Source: Setaria digitata
Taxonomy: Eukaryota; Nematoda; Chromadorea; Rhabditida; Setariidae
Direction: 5' to 3'
Length of the DNA stretch: 64,000 nt
NCBI GenBank assembly: GCA_003640385.1
Contig: RCAB01000115.1
Span: forward strand, 62,001-126,000
Shown here: positions 46,701-64,000 of the stretch, piece by piece
Position numbering within the stretch: position 1 is the first letter of the stretch
Layout of the letters: each line of letters starts with the position of its first letter
Notes under the pieces: model-generated
Seen by the model: the letters and a program-made list of their open reading frames with translations, nothing else
Databases searched by the model: none
What the model was told of the DNA's origin: nothing
Position numbers and translations under genes: made by a program

Positions 46701-48877
46701 TAGTGAACGTATTCGTTTTCGTGGTGAAAAAAGCGGACGAGGCCGTGGTCGAAGTCTTATGTATGAAAGCGAAGATGCTTTACAGCTAACAGTTTCTGCA
46801 GAAAACAATGATGATTTCTGGTCAAATAGAAACAAATTGTTGAGCAGCGAGTGGCAGGCAGTGGAAACACATTTCTATGATAAAGATGATTTCTCGTCAA
46901 CTGAAAGACAGTCACCTGAAACTACGACTAATTCTGGTTGGTCGAATATTGAAACAGATAAGGACAAGGACAGAAAAGGAGATGGTTTTGATACATATAA
47001 GTCCATGGTATCTGTTAAGGAAAAAGATGACTATAATAACAGGAGGTCTACTACTTCGGATAGAAAAGATGATGACGGTTTTGATACTTATAAACTACCT
47101 GATAATGGTGGAAATGGTGGTCCTAGTATTTGGTTTCGAGGAGCTGTGGGTGATAATGATCATAATAATTTTGAAGAAAAACGTTATAGTGAAAAACGAG
47201 GTGGTTTCAGTGATGATAGGTATGGTAGTTTTCGATGTGATGAAAGAGATGGTAGATTCTTTCGACGAGGTAATAGAAATCGGAAGAGTCCATCATGGCA
47301 ATCGAAAAAAAGGACTAGTGATTCAAGAGATGACGAATACTGTCCAACTAATGACTTAAATACTGGCCAGAAAAGCTGTTGTCTAGCGTCGGATGAGAGT
47401 AGAGAAAAGAATGAGTGTTGGGCAGCTGGTGATCATCACTGTTCAAATCCGTTTCCAGAAAATAGGCTACAGGAGAAGGATAGTGATATGGATAGCTTCT
47501 GGCCTACACCTAGTCATCATTCAAGTGACAGAGGTAGCGAGTGTTGGCTTTCTTGTACTCAAAGATCAGGTGGAACTCAACCATTTCGAGGGAATCGACG
47601 AGGCGATCGTAGATGTGGAAGAAGGGGAGGTGTCCGAGGAGGGGGATTTCGGTTTCAACATCGCGATTTTAATGACAAGAGTCCGGGTGATGAAGCAAGC
47701 AAACCATCTTGTTCTGACACTTGGCCTGATGTTACCAACAAGCCACCGCCAGATTCATGGACGGAATCATGTGATAAAACACTCAGTTCTCCACTTCTTC
47801 CGTTAATGTCTGAAGTTCAAGTAGCATGGAGTGAAGCTAGTAAGTTTCTTTATCTTCATACGAAATTTTCATGTGAAAATTTTGTTACTTTTGTACACTG
47901 AAATTAAGATTCCTTAGCTATTCGCTTTAAATGCCAAAAAATTATCCCTTTATTCCAGAATGAGGTTCAGGTTGTGTTGCAATGCTTGTATTTTTAAATT
48001 GAATCATCTGTTAACAAAGGATCGATTAATCTTTCCTTTTTACCTGAGATAAACAAGAAGGGTGGGATTCTTTTTCCGACTTATAAAATTGTACAACTGG
48101 TCACTTCAGTCTTCAAGGATAATAGGTTAAAGAATTTATTGTTCGGACGAAGGAAATTCCCTTGTCCATTTAATCCTACGGAAACAACCTCTCCGCGGAA
48201 TGTTTGGCCTTGTGCAATTACCTTTGCAGTATTCCTGTGAAGGTTAAAGGCCTTGTACATTACTTTGTTTTGACCACTGGTCTTCCTTTGTTTATGTGCC
48301 AAATGTCATCATGACGTTTGACAGTGCACATTTTTTGCGGGCGTTAAGAGATCAGTTAAATGGTCCGTTGATGTGAAAGACATTAAATTTTGATCCTTGC
48401 AGGATTTTTACTTGATTTCATGTTTTATATTTGTATTAAGTTGAAAATTACCAGTTTATTACCTCTTAACCATCCGATGATGATTTGTGAAATAGCCCTT
48501 TAAAAATTAATTGTTAGATAGGTATGTTATTTTATTATCGGACAGAAATGATTGATAATGCATGCAGTGTGAAGCTTATGGATGAAGTGCCTATTTATAC
48601 ATTTAGCAGACTTCCTTTCAACGTATTCTTTTTGGTACAGATGGAGTCGAATGATAAGGATCCTTTAATGGTTGTCATATTGAAGTGAAATGATAGATTG
48701 TTCATTTTCTAAACACAAATCATTTTTCAAGCTAAGAAGACTTCCACGGAGATGGCGGCAGCAGCAGAAACAGTTGTTGAAGCAACAGCAGTAGAACGAG
48801 AAGGACCAAATATAATGCAGCGTAAACCAGAAATAAGAACACAAGTGTCTTATAATGAGGATGATCCATTTGCTTAA
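43724..48877 (+). CDS. NELFE: Negative elongation factor subunit E (NELF-E) with enlarged low-complexity regions
   Basis: Core exons: 43724-43819, 44129-44216, 44412-44539, 45183-45713, 45933-46039, 46162-46216, 46516-47839, 48732-48877, all in phase, 824 residues (human NELF-E about 380). Family landmarks in order: N-terminal LSNDEKRLKEAFEKLRAI; KVLTGAVSFKKVDEKKDSFKR, which corresponds to the KSGAIS...GFKR segment; an RRM (about residues 283-355) with LYIRGY and SAFITYA, closing in VNGITLRVSFARRQ; and C-terminal RTQVSYNEDD, like human RTQIVYSDD. NELF-E is the RNA-binding subunit of the complex that holds promoter-proximal RNA polymerase II. The extra length comes from a repeat block before the RRM (FDxYK motifs) and an Arg/Gly- and Ser-rich block after it. 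Two phase-complementary small exons (44647-44686 and 44941-44966) may be cassette exons. Trans-splicing directly at the ATG is likely. Confidence 0.87.
44647..44686 (+). other. Candidate 40-nt cassette exon of NELF-E
   Basis: Bounded by a TTTAG acceptor and a GGTAGG donor, it encodes ESSETKSDSDTLY and ends in phase 1. Spliced straight to the next core exon it gives a stop within two codons. Spliced to the 26-nt candidate exon at 44941 it restores frame. Confidence 0.45.
44941..44966 (+). other. Candidate 26-nt microexon of NELF-E
   Basis: It has a strong acceptor (TATAATGCAG) and a weaker GTGTAT donor. It starts by completing a phase-1 codon and ends in phase 0, exactly complementing the 40-nt candidate exon, so the two together add 22 codons. 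Confidence 0.35.
45225..47098 (+). repeat. FDxYK protein repeats encoded in NELF-E
   Basis: The motif Phe-Asp-x-Tyr-Lys, often followed by Pro, is encoded eight times. Six copies precede the RRM (about 45230, 45304, 45475, 45510, 45578, 45616) and two follow it (about 46985 and 47079). Spacing is irregular and flanks are acidic or Ser-rich. The DNA between copies is not conserved, so this is a short linear motif array and not a simple tandem DNA repeat. Confidence 0.85.
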
Positions 48878-51800
48878 TGTATGCGTATTTTTTGCTTTGT
48901 CAAACCAAGAAGTTCGGGTGTATATTCAGTTCAGAGTTTACAAATTGATGTTTTAATTTCTAACCAAATTTTAGTCTCCAAAGGTACTGTTTTATTAGGT
49001 ACTGAGCTTTTATTTTTTCGCAAATTTTTTTTTCAGCTCTTACAGAGTGTGACGTACTGCTTCTCACTTTCTGTACCATATCCTTTAATGATTCCAATGC
49101 TTTACTTGTCACTAAGCGACATCTTGTCGGTTAGAATGTAGTTTAGCTAAGACCCTTTTATCAATCTTATTTGATCTCAGTGATTTTCATCCATCTAAGA
49201 CCATCATTACTTCGGGATTATATAAATCTTAAAGTTTAATTTAACGTCCTTAATTGTATGAATTATATATGATATTTAAGTGATGGCAAAGTTGGTTTAG
49301 TGATAAGTCGTGATAAACTATGTGATAGGAAAATAAAGATTAGCGAAAGAGTTAAGGTGAAGTGAGGGATGGTTAGTATTTTGCGATATCATTTATAAAT
49401 TTGTTGTATTATTTTCACGTAGTAGGAGTTTTTCTTTTTCTTTTTTTGTTTTTTAGGTATGTATTAACCTTCTTTTGGTTGGGATCTCTTTACAACCCGG
49501 TTGTTTTCCTTTGTCTGTTATATGTTTATATTCTTTAACTCTTTCAAGCAAACAGTTCGAATAACGGGGCATAATGTGGGACACATAAAAATGTTTGGAA
49601 AGTCCTTTTTTTTCATACATGATCGAAATTCTTTTGTCTTTATTTCAGTTAACTAATGATTAGAGGACTGTGAACAGCTACATTCTATAATGTAGAGTTA
49701 GTTTATTGTTGTTTTCTGTGAAGTTGCTTTTGTTATAGCATTGACACTAAAACGTAATCCATACTGAATGCTACATATGAGATATTTTGTAATTTTCCGG
49801 TTCTCTGTATTATCAGTGTAATGTACATTCATTCTGTTCATGTAAATACAGCTAGCTGTGAAATGAAAGGATTAGACTTAAAAATTCATGTTGTTTTGGT
49901 GAGCATCTGCACAGGAGCGAATGGTTCTAAATGATATCGCAAGTTCTTGAAATAAAATGTTAATTAATCCTGATTTCAAGTAGCACCCAGACGTTACAGT
50001 ATCATTGTCTTTTGTGGATCCCCTTCATTCAGTAGTGATGGAAGTAACTGGATTCTGTATAATTTGAAGAACTTACACCCGTACATTCGCGTACAACATG
50101 TTTTCATTGTGTAGATGCTTGTCTGAAAAAACCCGAGAGATTCCGTTGGAGTCACGCAGAATCTGTAGTTGGAGGCGTACATTCACTGGTGTTCATTTCT
50201 AGTGTATTTTCTTGATTCCACCTTGTATTTCTGAAAATCGGCAGAAACTGATTATTTTGTTGGAATTAGATGAATATGGTTAGATGAAGTGTCCGTAGTG
50301 ATTGGTAATGTTAGATCAGTGATCATTCGAACTGAATATATTAACTGTGCATGCGTTTTGCTTTGAGGTAACACTAAATTTGACGAAAGAAATGACAGGA
50401 CAATTCAACTGAAAATTGTGCGACTGAATGTGTTGTCGATGATCAATCTATTAAATATTAATGAGTATATTTGCAAGCGTGTGTATGCTTGTTTCCTGCC
50501 ACTGTAGGATGGATTTATCTATAAAAATTTGAATTTACTGAAACAAATAATTGTGATTTCTTCTCAGTTACAGTATAATAGAGCATTATTTTGATATTTT
50601 TACGAAGTGATGGAATTTAGTCCAAGGTGAAGTGGTGCAAGTAATATATGTTCGTATTATTTTCTAAAAGGAGGATTAAATGTTAATTTTAAGCAATTCA
50701 AAAAGTTTCCTGTGATAAAATTACCACTAGCTCATTTTCTGGTAAAACAAATCGTTATTAACCCGACTGCGAATTCTTTTTTCTCTGTAAAATGCCCACA
50801 TAAATTTTGAATAATGATTTTAAACCAAGCAAGCTTGAAATCAGTTCTATTCACCACGATTATAGCAGTTGTGAATGGCCTTGTTTTTTTCTTATTTTTC
50901 CCTCGAGAATTCCGACATAATGCTCTTGAGTACTGTTTACGTAAACAACGCTTGGAAATTGCTTGGATGTAAACAACTCCAGTAGTAATGAGAAGGACGT
51001 TAATGACCTTAGGTTGGATGGCATGCATTAATGACAGTGTCAGTAGCAAAGTATTGTCGAGAAAGGGATGAATGAGCGAGAGTGCACCACCACATAGACA
51101 CACACACACACTCACATTCATTAGTAGTGGTGGTTGAAGTAGTGCGGTGCAGACTGTCCCCTTCATTTGGCTGTTTCGTACCAGTCGTTGTCACCTGGAA
51201 GGTCCCCATTCCGCTTGACCTTAGCGCATTTCATTTCTCTCTTCCTCCATTCCTCCAACACATTCCGTCTTTTCGGCTTCCTTTTCAAACAACTTTACTT
51301 GAAATGAGATTCTTTTACACACTTTTCTAAGCTAACTGATAAGTTGTTCTTTGTCAATAATTAATCAATCAGTAGGACTTGCAATTAACTAAATTCATCA
51401 TTATAAGGAATAAATCCACCCACCTACTCACTCTTCAATATATTAATTACTCACTCTTAGAACAATTAACACCATGATTCTAGAGCGGCATAGTTTCATA
51501 AAAAGGCTTTCCTCGTTACTGTCTTCTGACAGTTCTCTTCATTTTTCCAATCTGATTGTTAAAATGGTTTTGTGTCAGATTTCTGAAGCTGAACAAGTAT
51601 TATAACACAAATTAAGAGATTGATAATAAATATAAATCAAGTGCCAGATTGGATCAGATGAAATAAGATTACCAGTTGGTGATAACCACTTGGTTAATCT
51701 GCTTACTATCAATCACTGATTTTGTAACTAATTTAATTGATTTGTAAACTTCATGAGATTTTTAGTTCATTTGAAACATTGATGTAGAAAAAAATTGCGT

Positions 51801-52182
51801 CAAATGAGTGAATTGTTGATTGATTTGTATTTTAGGAAGGTGACAATGTCATTACATTCTCTCAATCCCTCGTTAGCTCCCCCGCTTTATATCGTTCCCC
51901 TTTTCCTCGTTCCCCTATTTCCTTCTTTGTAGTTACGCAAAATTTTGGCTTTGCTTATATACGCATTTATTTTGATAAAATCGAGAATTGTTTGCTTTTT
52001 TGGTTTATAAATTTTAATAGTAACTGAAAAATATTGTTTGAAATGTTTGATTTCCTAACAATAAAATGTTTTAATAAGCGATTTTGCATAACAATAACAG
52101 AACAAGAACAGTCTGATCTTTTTACCCGTTTTCCAGGGTAATACTAGGCTTAATTGGGTAAATTTGTCAGTCTGTTGGGCAA
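48878..52182. other. Intergenic region between NELF-E and RXR
   Basis: About 3.3 kb with the NELF-E 3' UTR (AATAAA at 49332 and 49951 among others) and the presumed RXR promoter. A short CA repeat lies near 51098-51113. No coding exon was recognised; the open frames here lack family similarity and splice partners. Confidence 0.6.
51098..51113. repeat. CA dinucleotide microsatellite
   Basis: Short run of CA repeats about 1.1 kb upstream of the first RXR coding exon. Confidence 0.85.
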
Positions 52183-58637
<6,455 letters not shown>

Positions 58638-59985
58638 ACCCTAGCCTGAGTTAAAACTTAATTTTATGCCCCTGTATATCACTGCAAGTTCAGATGTAAG
58701 TTGGAGTATCGAAAAAAAAAACTTACTGGACGGCACAAAGATTGAGAATCATTCCTGTTTCAGGATCTGACTAGAGTATTAATTCAACGCCAAAATTTAT
58801 CTGTTCAAAGAAATCTGTGATAGTTCTTGTCTTCGATTTAACATTTCTTGGGGCCAAAGATTAATTTTTGTTTTGCAATACCAATGCATTCCATTACCTG
58901 TTTCATGTGCTTTCACCACTTTATGCCAAATGTATCCCTCATTTATTATCAGCAGCAAAGATTTTGTTCCGTTCTTCTAATGTTTTGTTTAACATACACA
59001 GCAAGAAAGAATTCCTTCCCATCCAACACTTTTTGTCAAGGGCCAACTTTTAAACTGCAATATTTTGCAAGACAAATGACATTATAATATTCTGAGTAGG
59101 TCTCTGTTGGTAATCAAAATATTTTTACTAATCGCTTCAAATTTGGGATGAATCATTATCGAACCGCTATTCCTACCCACAGTCTTTTTTGAGCCTTCAG
59201 GCCTATGGTGCGACAAAAGTGGGGACTTTCAATTACGTAGTTTAAATGCAAAGTATGTGGTATGTTTCTAGAGGAGCTGATGTAAATAAGCAGTAACACA
59301 ATTCCGAAATTTTTGCATATTGGCGAAGCAAACTCCTTTTTAAAGAATTAGGAAATTTTTTTACGCAGTGTCTGAGATGTAAATTCTTAGGTGTGAAATT
59401 CATGAAAATTAGATTTGTACAACACAAAACTCCTTCTTGCTTTGAAAATGGTTTCTGTTAATCTTCTGTATGAAAGAAAAAAAAAATCATTCCGGAACTG
59501 TTTATATTTTCATGTGTTTCCCCTACTCCTTTTCTCTCTTCTATAAATCTTATTCAATATGAACAGTTCTTTGAACAACCATCGGTTTTTCCTACCCAGG
59601 AATTTAAGAGCTCCTTAGTTTCTGATCGTTTACCTATAAATTGCAATCACTAGTTCCAGCGCACATAATCAAATATATGAACTAAGTTTTTGATCATCCA
59701 ACCTTTCCTTATCTTCTCATACCCACCGTTCATATTAAGCTTTCGAATACGACTACTGTTTAATACGACAAGTTCCCAAAATTTGTAATTTCGCAGACAT
59801 AACTTCATATTCGTGTTAAGTGGGTTATTTTGATATTCGCAAAAACAAGCAGCAAGAACCATACAAAATGCGATAGCAAGTTAACTTTTATAATGAAGAG
59901 GAATCATAAATATTTCAGTTTTAAAGAACATACGATAGGAATAACGAAAGTAAAATAAGACTAGTAAAGATGGAATAATCACTCA
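58638..59985. other. Intergenic region between convergent RXR and MECR
   Basis: About 1.3 kb shared 3' flank of two convergent genes. An alternative terminal RXR exon (58764-58820, phase 0, encoding DLTRVLIQRQNLS then stop) is possible but has no AF-2 motif. Nothing else was recognised. Confidence 0.55.
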
Positions 59986-62972
59986 CTACATAACAAATAA
60001 GTGCTTTATTCCCGATGAATTCATCGCATTAGTGATTGCCAATTTCCAGTCTTCAAGTTTCAATTTATTGACCTTTGGCGGTCGAAGCTTTCCATGTCTT
60101 ATTAGGTCCTGCAGTTCTTCAAACATTGCTTCGCGCTCCTAAAAGTGAGTGAGTCGAAACTAGAAAACAACAGGCCAACTAGAAATAATGGACTGAATTA
60201 ATTTCAAAACTGACACTAAAGCTTGAGAAAACAAAAATTCGGTGGTTCTGTTGCATAAAATATCGTAATCGTAAAGCCATAAAAGTAGTGTCTTTGAAAA
60301 TAAAAAGTTCAATTGGTACCTACAAGTGAATGGAGGAGAGAATTAAAACAAGATGTATAAGCAACGTTTCATTAATCTTCGACAGCTCTAACTGAACAAA
60401 TAATATGCCTTAAAAGATTAGGATAAGTTGGAAGAGCACCTGATAGAAAGACTAAATTCACACTTTCTACTTAGGTTTCAAAAAATAATCACACTTTTTG
60501 AACGGATTTTAAAACGAATTTTCGAGAAGATACAAATTTTGATCACTTAAAATGTAATCTCAGTAAGCGAAAAGCTTTTATCTCTTGTCGAAAACATGGG
60601 ATACCCATGGTTCACTTCGTACTACAATGTAAATTTATCTGGTCAGTATAATAAAGATGGAAGACAAAAACGCATAAGGTACAAAAAAAAAAAAATTCTG
60701 CTTAGCTGGTGTTTGTAAATCAAGGTGAAATTCGTGAGGGGTTAGCACGAGAAATGGAGCATAATATTTCCAGAAGTAGTTTTAAAAACATATTAGTGGC
60801 AGCAGTACACAGAGAGAAATATTAAAAAAAAACCTCTTATGTAGGATGAAAGCAAGATAGTATAAAAGTGTAAGATGAAACCGACGTACCTTATCGCCAT
60901 GAGTTACATACCAATGAGAGATCCAAAAACCCACTAGTTTAATGTCTTTAAATATGAACGGTCCAGTTGGGACCTGAAACAAACAATGGTTTTTTGCAGA
61001 GAAATCAGGAAACTGTGATAAAAATTTTAACTAACTGAATTAATAAGCATCGTATAAATTTTCATACTTCAACAGGCTTTCTGCTCATACCACCATAAGT
61101 TACCATTACTCCTTTACTGGAAAGACAGTTTGATAACAACATTGTACTTCGGCCACCGACGCAATTCAGTGCTAACTGAGCATTTTTCGGCTGTAATTTA
61201 ACAAAAAATATAACTCAAATCAAGTCAAATACAAGGATTATGCGCTTTTTGAGCAGCGCCTTGAAATAATAAGCTGTATGAGACCCAATAAAATTAAGGA
61301 AGAAAGATTAAGAGATTAAAAATTAAAAAAAATCTCGCACTCACAATCTACTGAAACTCACACTGAAAAAAAAACTGGATACAAATAAATCTCAATTTGA
61401 AGGAAAAGAGAATATTATTCACTGGATTAGACTAACAACATTAGTTTGATTAATAAAAATATATTTTTTGAAAGTTTGCCACAAACCGTCTATAATTTAG
61501 CCATGTTTTTTCTTTTTTATTTCAGAAATAATTTCACTTATAATAATTGAAATAAGGTGCAAACTTGCCCTGCTCTTTGAATCATTCAAACTGTCTTCCG
61601 TGAGTACTTCATCGCCACCAATTTCTTTTAATTCTTTGATAAGTGTATCAAGATTTTCACGATTACGGATAATATTCACAGTTCGGATACCCCATAGCTT
61701 GCACAACTGAAGTTACGCAAACAAAAATACTTAAATGAAACGCGACAAGGATTTAAAGTTTATTATAAGGCAGATATTCACTTCTTATCCTTAACTAGCA
61801 AAATAAGAATTTACCTGCATTACAAAACGACCAACGCTTGAATTAGCACCATTTTGTACAACCAGATCGCCAGCTTTTAGATTCACGAAGTCTTTTAACA
61901 TTCTGTAGGCCGTTGGTGGATTGATCTGTAAAATTACTATTTCCTATCGATGAATAATGAAACTGACAATTACTCAGTATTAATAGAATTTAAATGTATC
62001 ACTTTTTAATTGAACTCAGAAAGCAACAGGAAAAAATCGACTACTTACTTCTACAAATATTTTCCTATAGTAGAAATAAAATCTGTAATAAGTTCACATA
62101 GTTCATAAGAGGGAAACGACCTGAAAGGTAGCTGCTGATTCGAACGGTAAATCTTTGGCAATTTTAAAGAGATCCTTTTCACAGTGTGTTCCAAGCGTTC
62201 TCCAACTCCCAATGGCTGAACTAGCTGGCACAACCCAGTCACCGGTATGTAAAGTCGTCACATCACTTCCGACCTACTGTGAATAATCTGTTAGGTACTC
62301 GTAAAAAACGAGAAATAAAATGTATTTTTATAAGATCCATTAAATTGATTTCTTTTAATGAAAGCCTTATATTTTGCCCAAAAAAGAATATTTGAGAAAA
62401 AAAATCGACAGCAAAATTACCTCTTCAATTTCACCGAATCCTTCAATGCCACCAACCGCAGGTAGCGGTGGTTTTATTGGGTAAATCCCTTGCAATTGAT
62501 TTATATCAGCTGGATTGATAGGTGCACCCATCCATCTCACTCGAACCTCAGCGGCACCAACTTTTCCCACTTCCTGAATTCTTAAACTGAGTACCTGCAA
62601 CGGCTTATTTTAGTTTTGAAGACACAAATATCTCGAAATCCATCATCTCTGAAGGTACTTCTAATTTCAGGTAAAATATGAAAAAAATCAAATAGTTTTC
62701 TGAGACGTACCTCTACTAAACCTACCATTCTGCACCAAATACTGCCTAAAATGCAATAATAGTATGTGATTGTCGGGCAAAACAATCAAATTCATCATTG
62801 TTTACATTGCAAAATTCACAGTCATTAATAATCAAAGAGATATGAAAAAGAAAACGATTACATCTGATGGATTTCCATATCCTTCATACATTAACTGTTT
62901 CGATGAAAGACATCGTTGACAGTTCTTTCGACACAATCGACCACTTATCAGTGCTACCGATGATCCAAACAT
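59986..62972 (-). CDS. mecr: Mitochondrial trans-2-enoyl-CoA reductase (MECR)
   Basis: Nine exons right to left: 62972-62862, 62594-62421, 62273-62121, 61925-61815, 61706-61565, 61273-61233, 61190-61068, 60973-60890, 60138-59986. They give 363 residues (human 373). The first exon encodes an Arg-rich, acid-poor start ([17 protein letters not shown]), a typical mitochondrial targeting sequence. Family landmarks: [15 protein letters not shown] with the active-site Tyr, [24 protein letters not shown], the nucleotide-binding loop [35 protein letters not shown] and [14 protein letters not shown]. The enzyme reduces 2-enoyl thioesters with NADPH in the last step of mitochondrial fatty acid synthesis, which supplies octanoate for lipoic acid. 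A 41-nt microexon (61273-61233) is needed to keep phase and encodes [11 protein letters not shown], matching the human NFFKDM region. Confidence 0.96.
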
Positions 62973-64000
62973 TTTTCGAAAGCTTCTGTTTTGAACTCCT
63001 AGAAGCTATCACATATTATGAATATATTTAAATTGAAATGCACTTTTCCTAATAAATTACTGTTAGAACTGCGACGAGGTTCAAATATTACCGAAAATAG
63101 AGAAAACAAAACTGATTCTAAACAAAAAACTAAAACTGCTAGAGAACGACCTCTTGAGAATCAGTAATGACACGAGACTGTTACAGCAAAAGGCATGTTA
63201 TCAGAAGCTGATTAGCGGTGATTACAACCTCGAGTACTTCGCGACACGTGTACGATTCTCTGTACTCTCTTCTCCACAGGACTATTTTTCTCCGGTCTAG
63301 CTAGTATTTATGGAACTCCGTGGTAACGAATCTCCACATGCTGACACTATTCAGAGGACAACCTATCTTGCCTATTCCAATTCTCGTCCATTTAGATTCC
63401 GGCACACTCAAAATACGAAATTGATAACTGATGACGGGCTCTCCCTCTCTCTATAAATTGACTCATAAGGGAATTACGGAAGGACCAAATCTAGTCGAAT
63501 AAATCACGCATAGGAATTTCAAGGGTGTGCTGTACGGGATCAGTTTTGTATTTGGGATTATCTCTTGAGATATCGCGGAGGAGCTGACAAACATAACGTG
63601 GAAAAGAAAGGTTCCATTGCAATCATTCGCAAATGAATGCGTTTGAAATGAACCAAATAGTAGGTAAGGGATCGAAATAACGCCGGCAAACACTCATCAT
63701 CCTGATCACATTAGCGAACATCTAATATTAATTAGGAGTTGCTTTTGCTGTATAACTAACATAGAAAAAGCAAGAGAGCAGTCTCCGGAATGCTTCTCAT
63801 GTCAGTTCAGGTTTACCAGCCGGAAAAAGAAAGATGCCCTAATTGTGTCAGTTGAAATAATTACCACACAAAATTTGCACAATAAAGGGTTAATAATACA
63901 CCTCATGGAAAGCGTCAGATACGTGTTACGTCAGGCACAGCACCAAATGACAGGGGTATTTTGACGTAATATATGTCATTATTCAGACATCCTTACATTT
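62973..64000. other. Upstream flank of MECR
   Basis: Contains the presumed MECR promoter. The open frames are short and unlike known proteins. A CT-rich stretch lies near 63435-63457. No gene was recognised up to the window edge. Confidence 0.55.

Noticed and set aside
46575..47806. Long alternative frames over the large NELF-E exon
   Set aside because: They are shadows caused by the Arg/Gly- and Asp-rich codon pattern of the true frame.
50732..51209. Overlapping minus-strand open frames near the CA repeat
   Set aside because: The peptide is Cys/Val-rich because of the CA repeat and has no similarity or splice structure.
58764..58820. Alternative last RXR exon
   Set aside because: It is splice-compatible but encodes no AF-2 motif; the exon at 58539 does and is at the expected distance, so it is preferred.
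59340..59405. Segment superficially like a small-subunit rRNA motif
   Set aside because: The similarity is limited to a few bases of GTGAAATTC and does not extend.

Overview
The window is AT-rich nuclear DNA of a nematode, most probably a filarial or other spirurid worm. Introns are short and close with TTTCAG-type acceptors. Several genes begin just after such an acceptor, as expected for spliced-leader trans-splicing. One gene is a clear retinoid X receptor, a family present in filariae and absent from C. elegans. I cannot name the species. No bacterial genes, CRISPR arrays, rRNA or tRNA genes were seen. Two single-N positions mark unresolved assembly joins.

Layout. 1-9173: no recognisable gene. 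9211-26556 (+): a FARP-type locus. FERM exons lead into a very large exon with a stop at 17215, and RhoGEF (DH) plus two PH domains follow on the same strand at 20834-26556. 27478-29135 (-): PIG-X, a GPI mannosyltransferase subunit, followed up to 30.1 kb by degenerate copies of pieces of it. 30301-32459 (-): NEK6/7-type kinase (NEKL-3). 34091-36538 (-): HAP40/F8A, the huntingtin partner. 36913-38570 (-): Mediator subunit MED22. 40308-43017 (+): Ca2+-regulated mitochondrial ATP-Mg/Pi carrier. 43724-48877 (+): NELF-E, enlarged by FDxYK repeats and an Arg/Gly-rich tail. 52183-58637 (+): RXR. 59986-62972 (-): mitochondrial enoyl-CoA reductase (MECR).

Exon models were assembled by hand from splice sites, reading-frame phase and recalled family sequence. 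All models close in phase except the 5' end of PIG-X and the link between the two halves of FARP. MED22/HAP40 and carrier/NELF-E are same-strand pairs that could be operons. Two genes, NELF-E and MED22, act on RNA polymerase II transcription. The rest are housekeeping or signalling genes with no evident common pathway. The points most worth a second look are NELF-E in a nematode with its repeat-rich low-complexity insertion, the two-ended FARP locus, the HAP40 homologue, and the decaying PIG-X exon copies.
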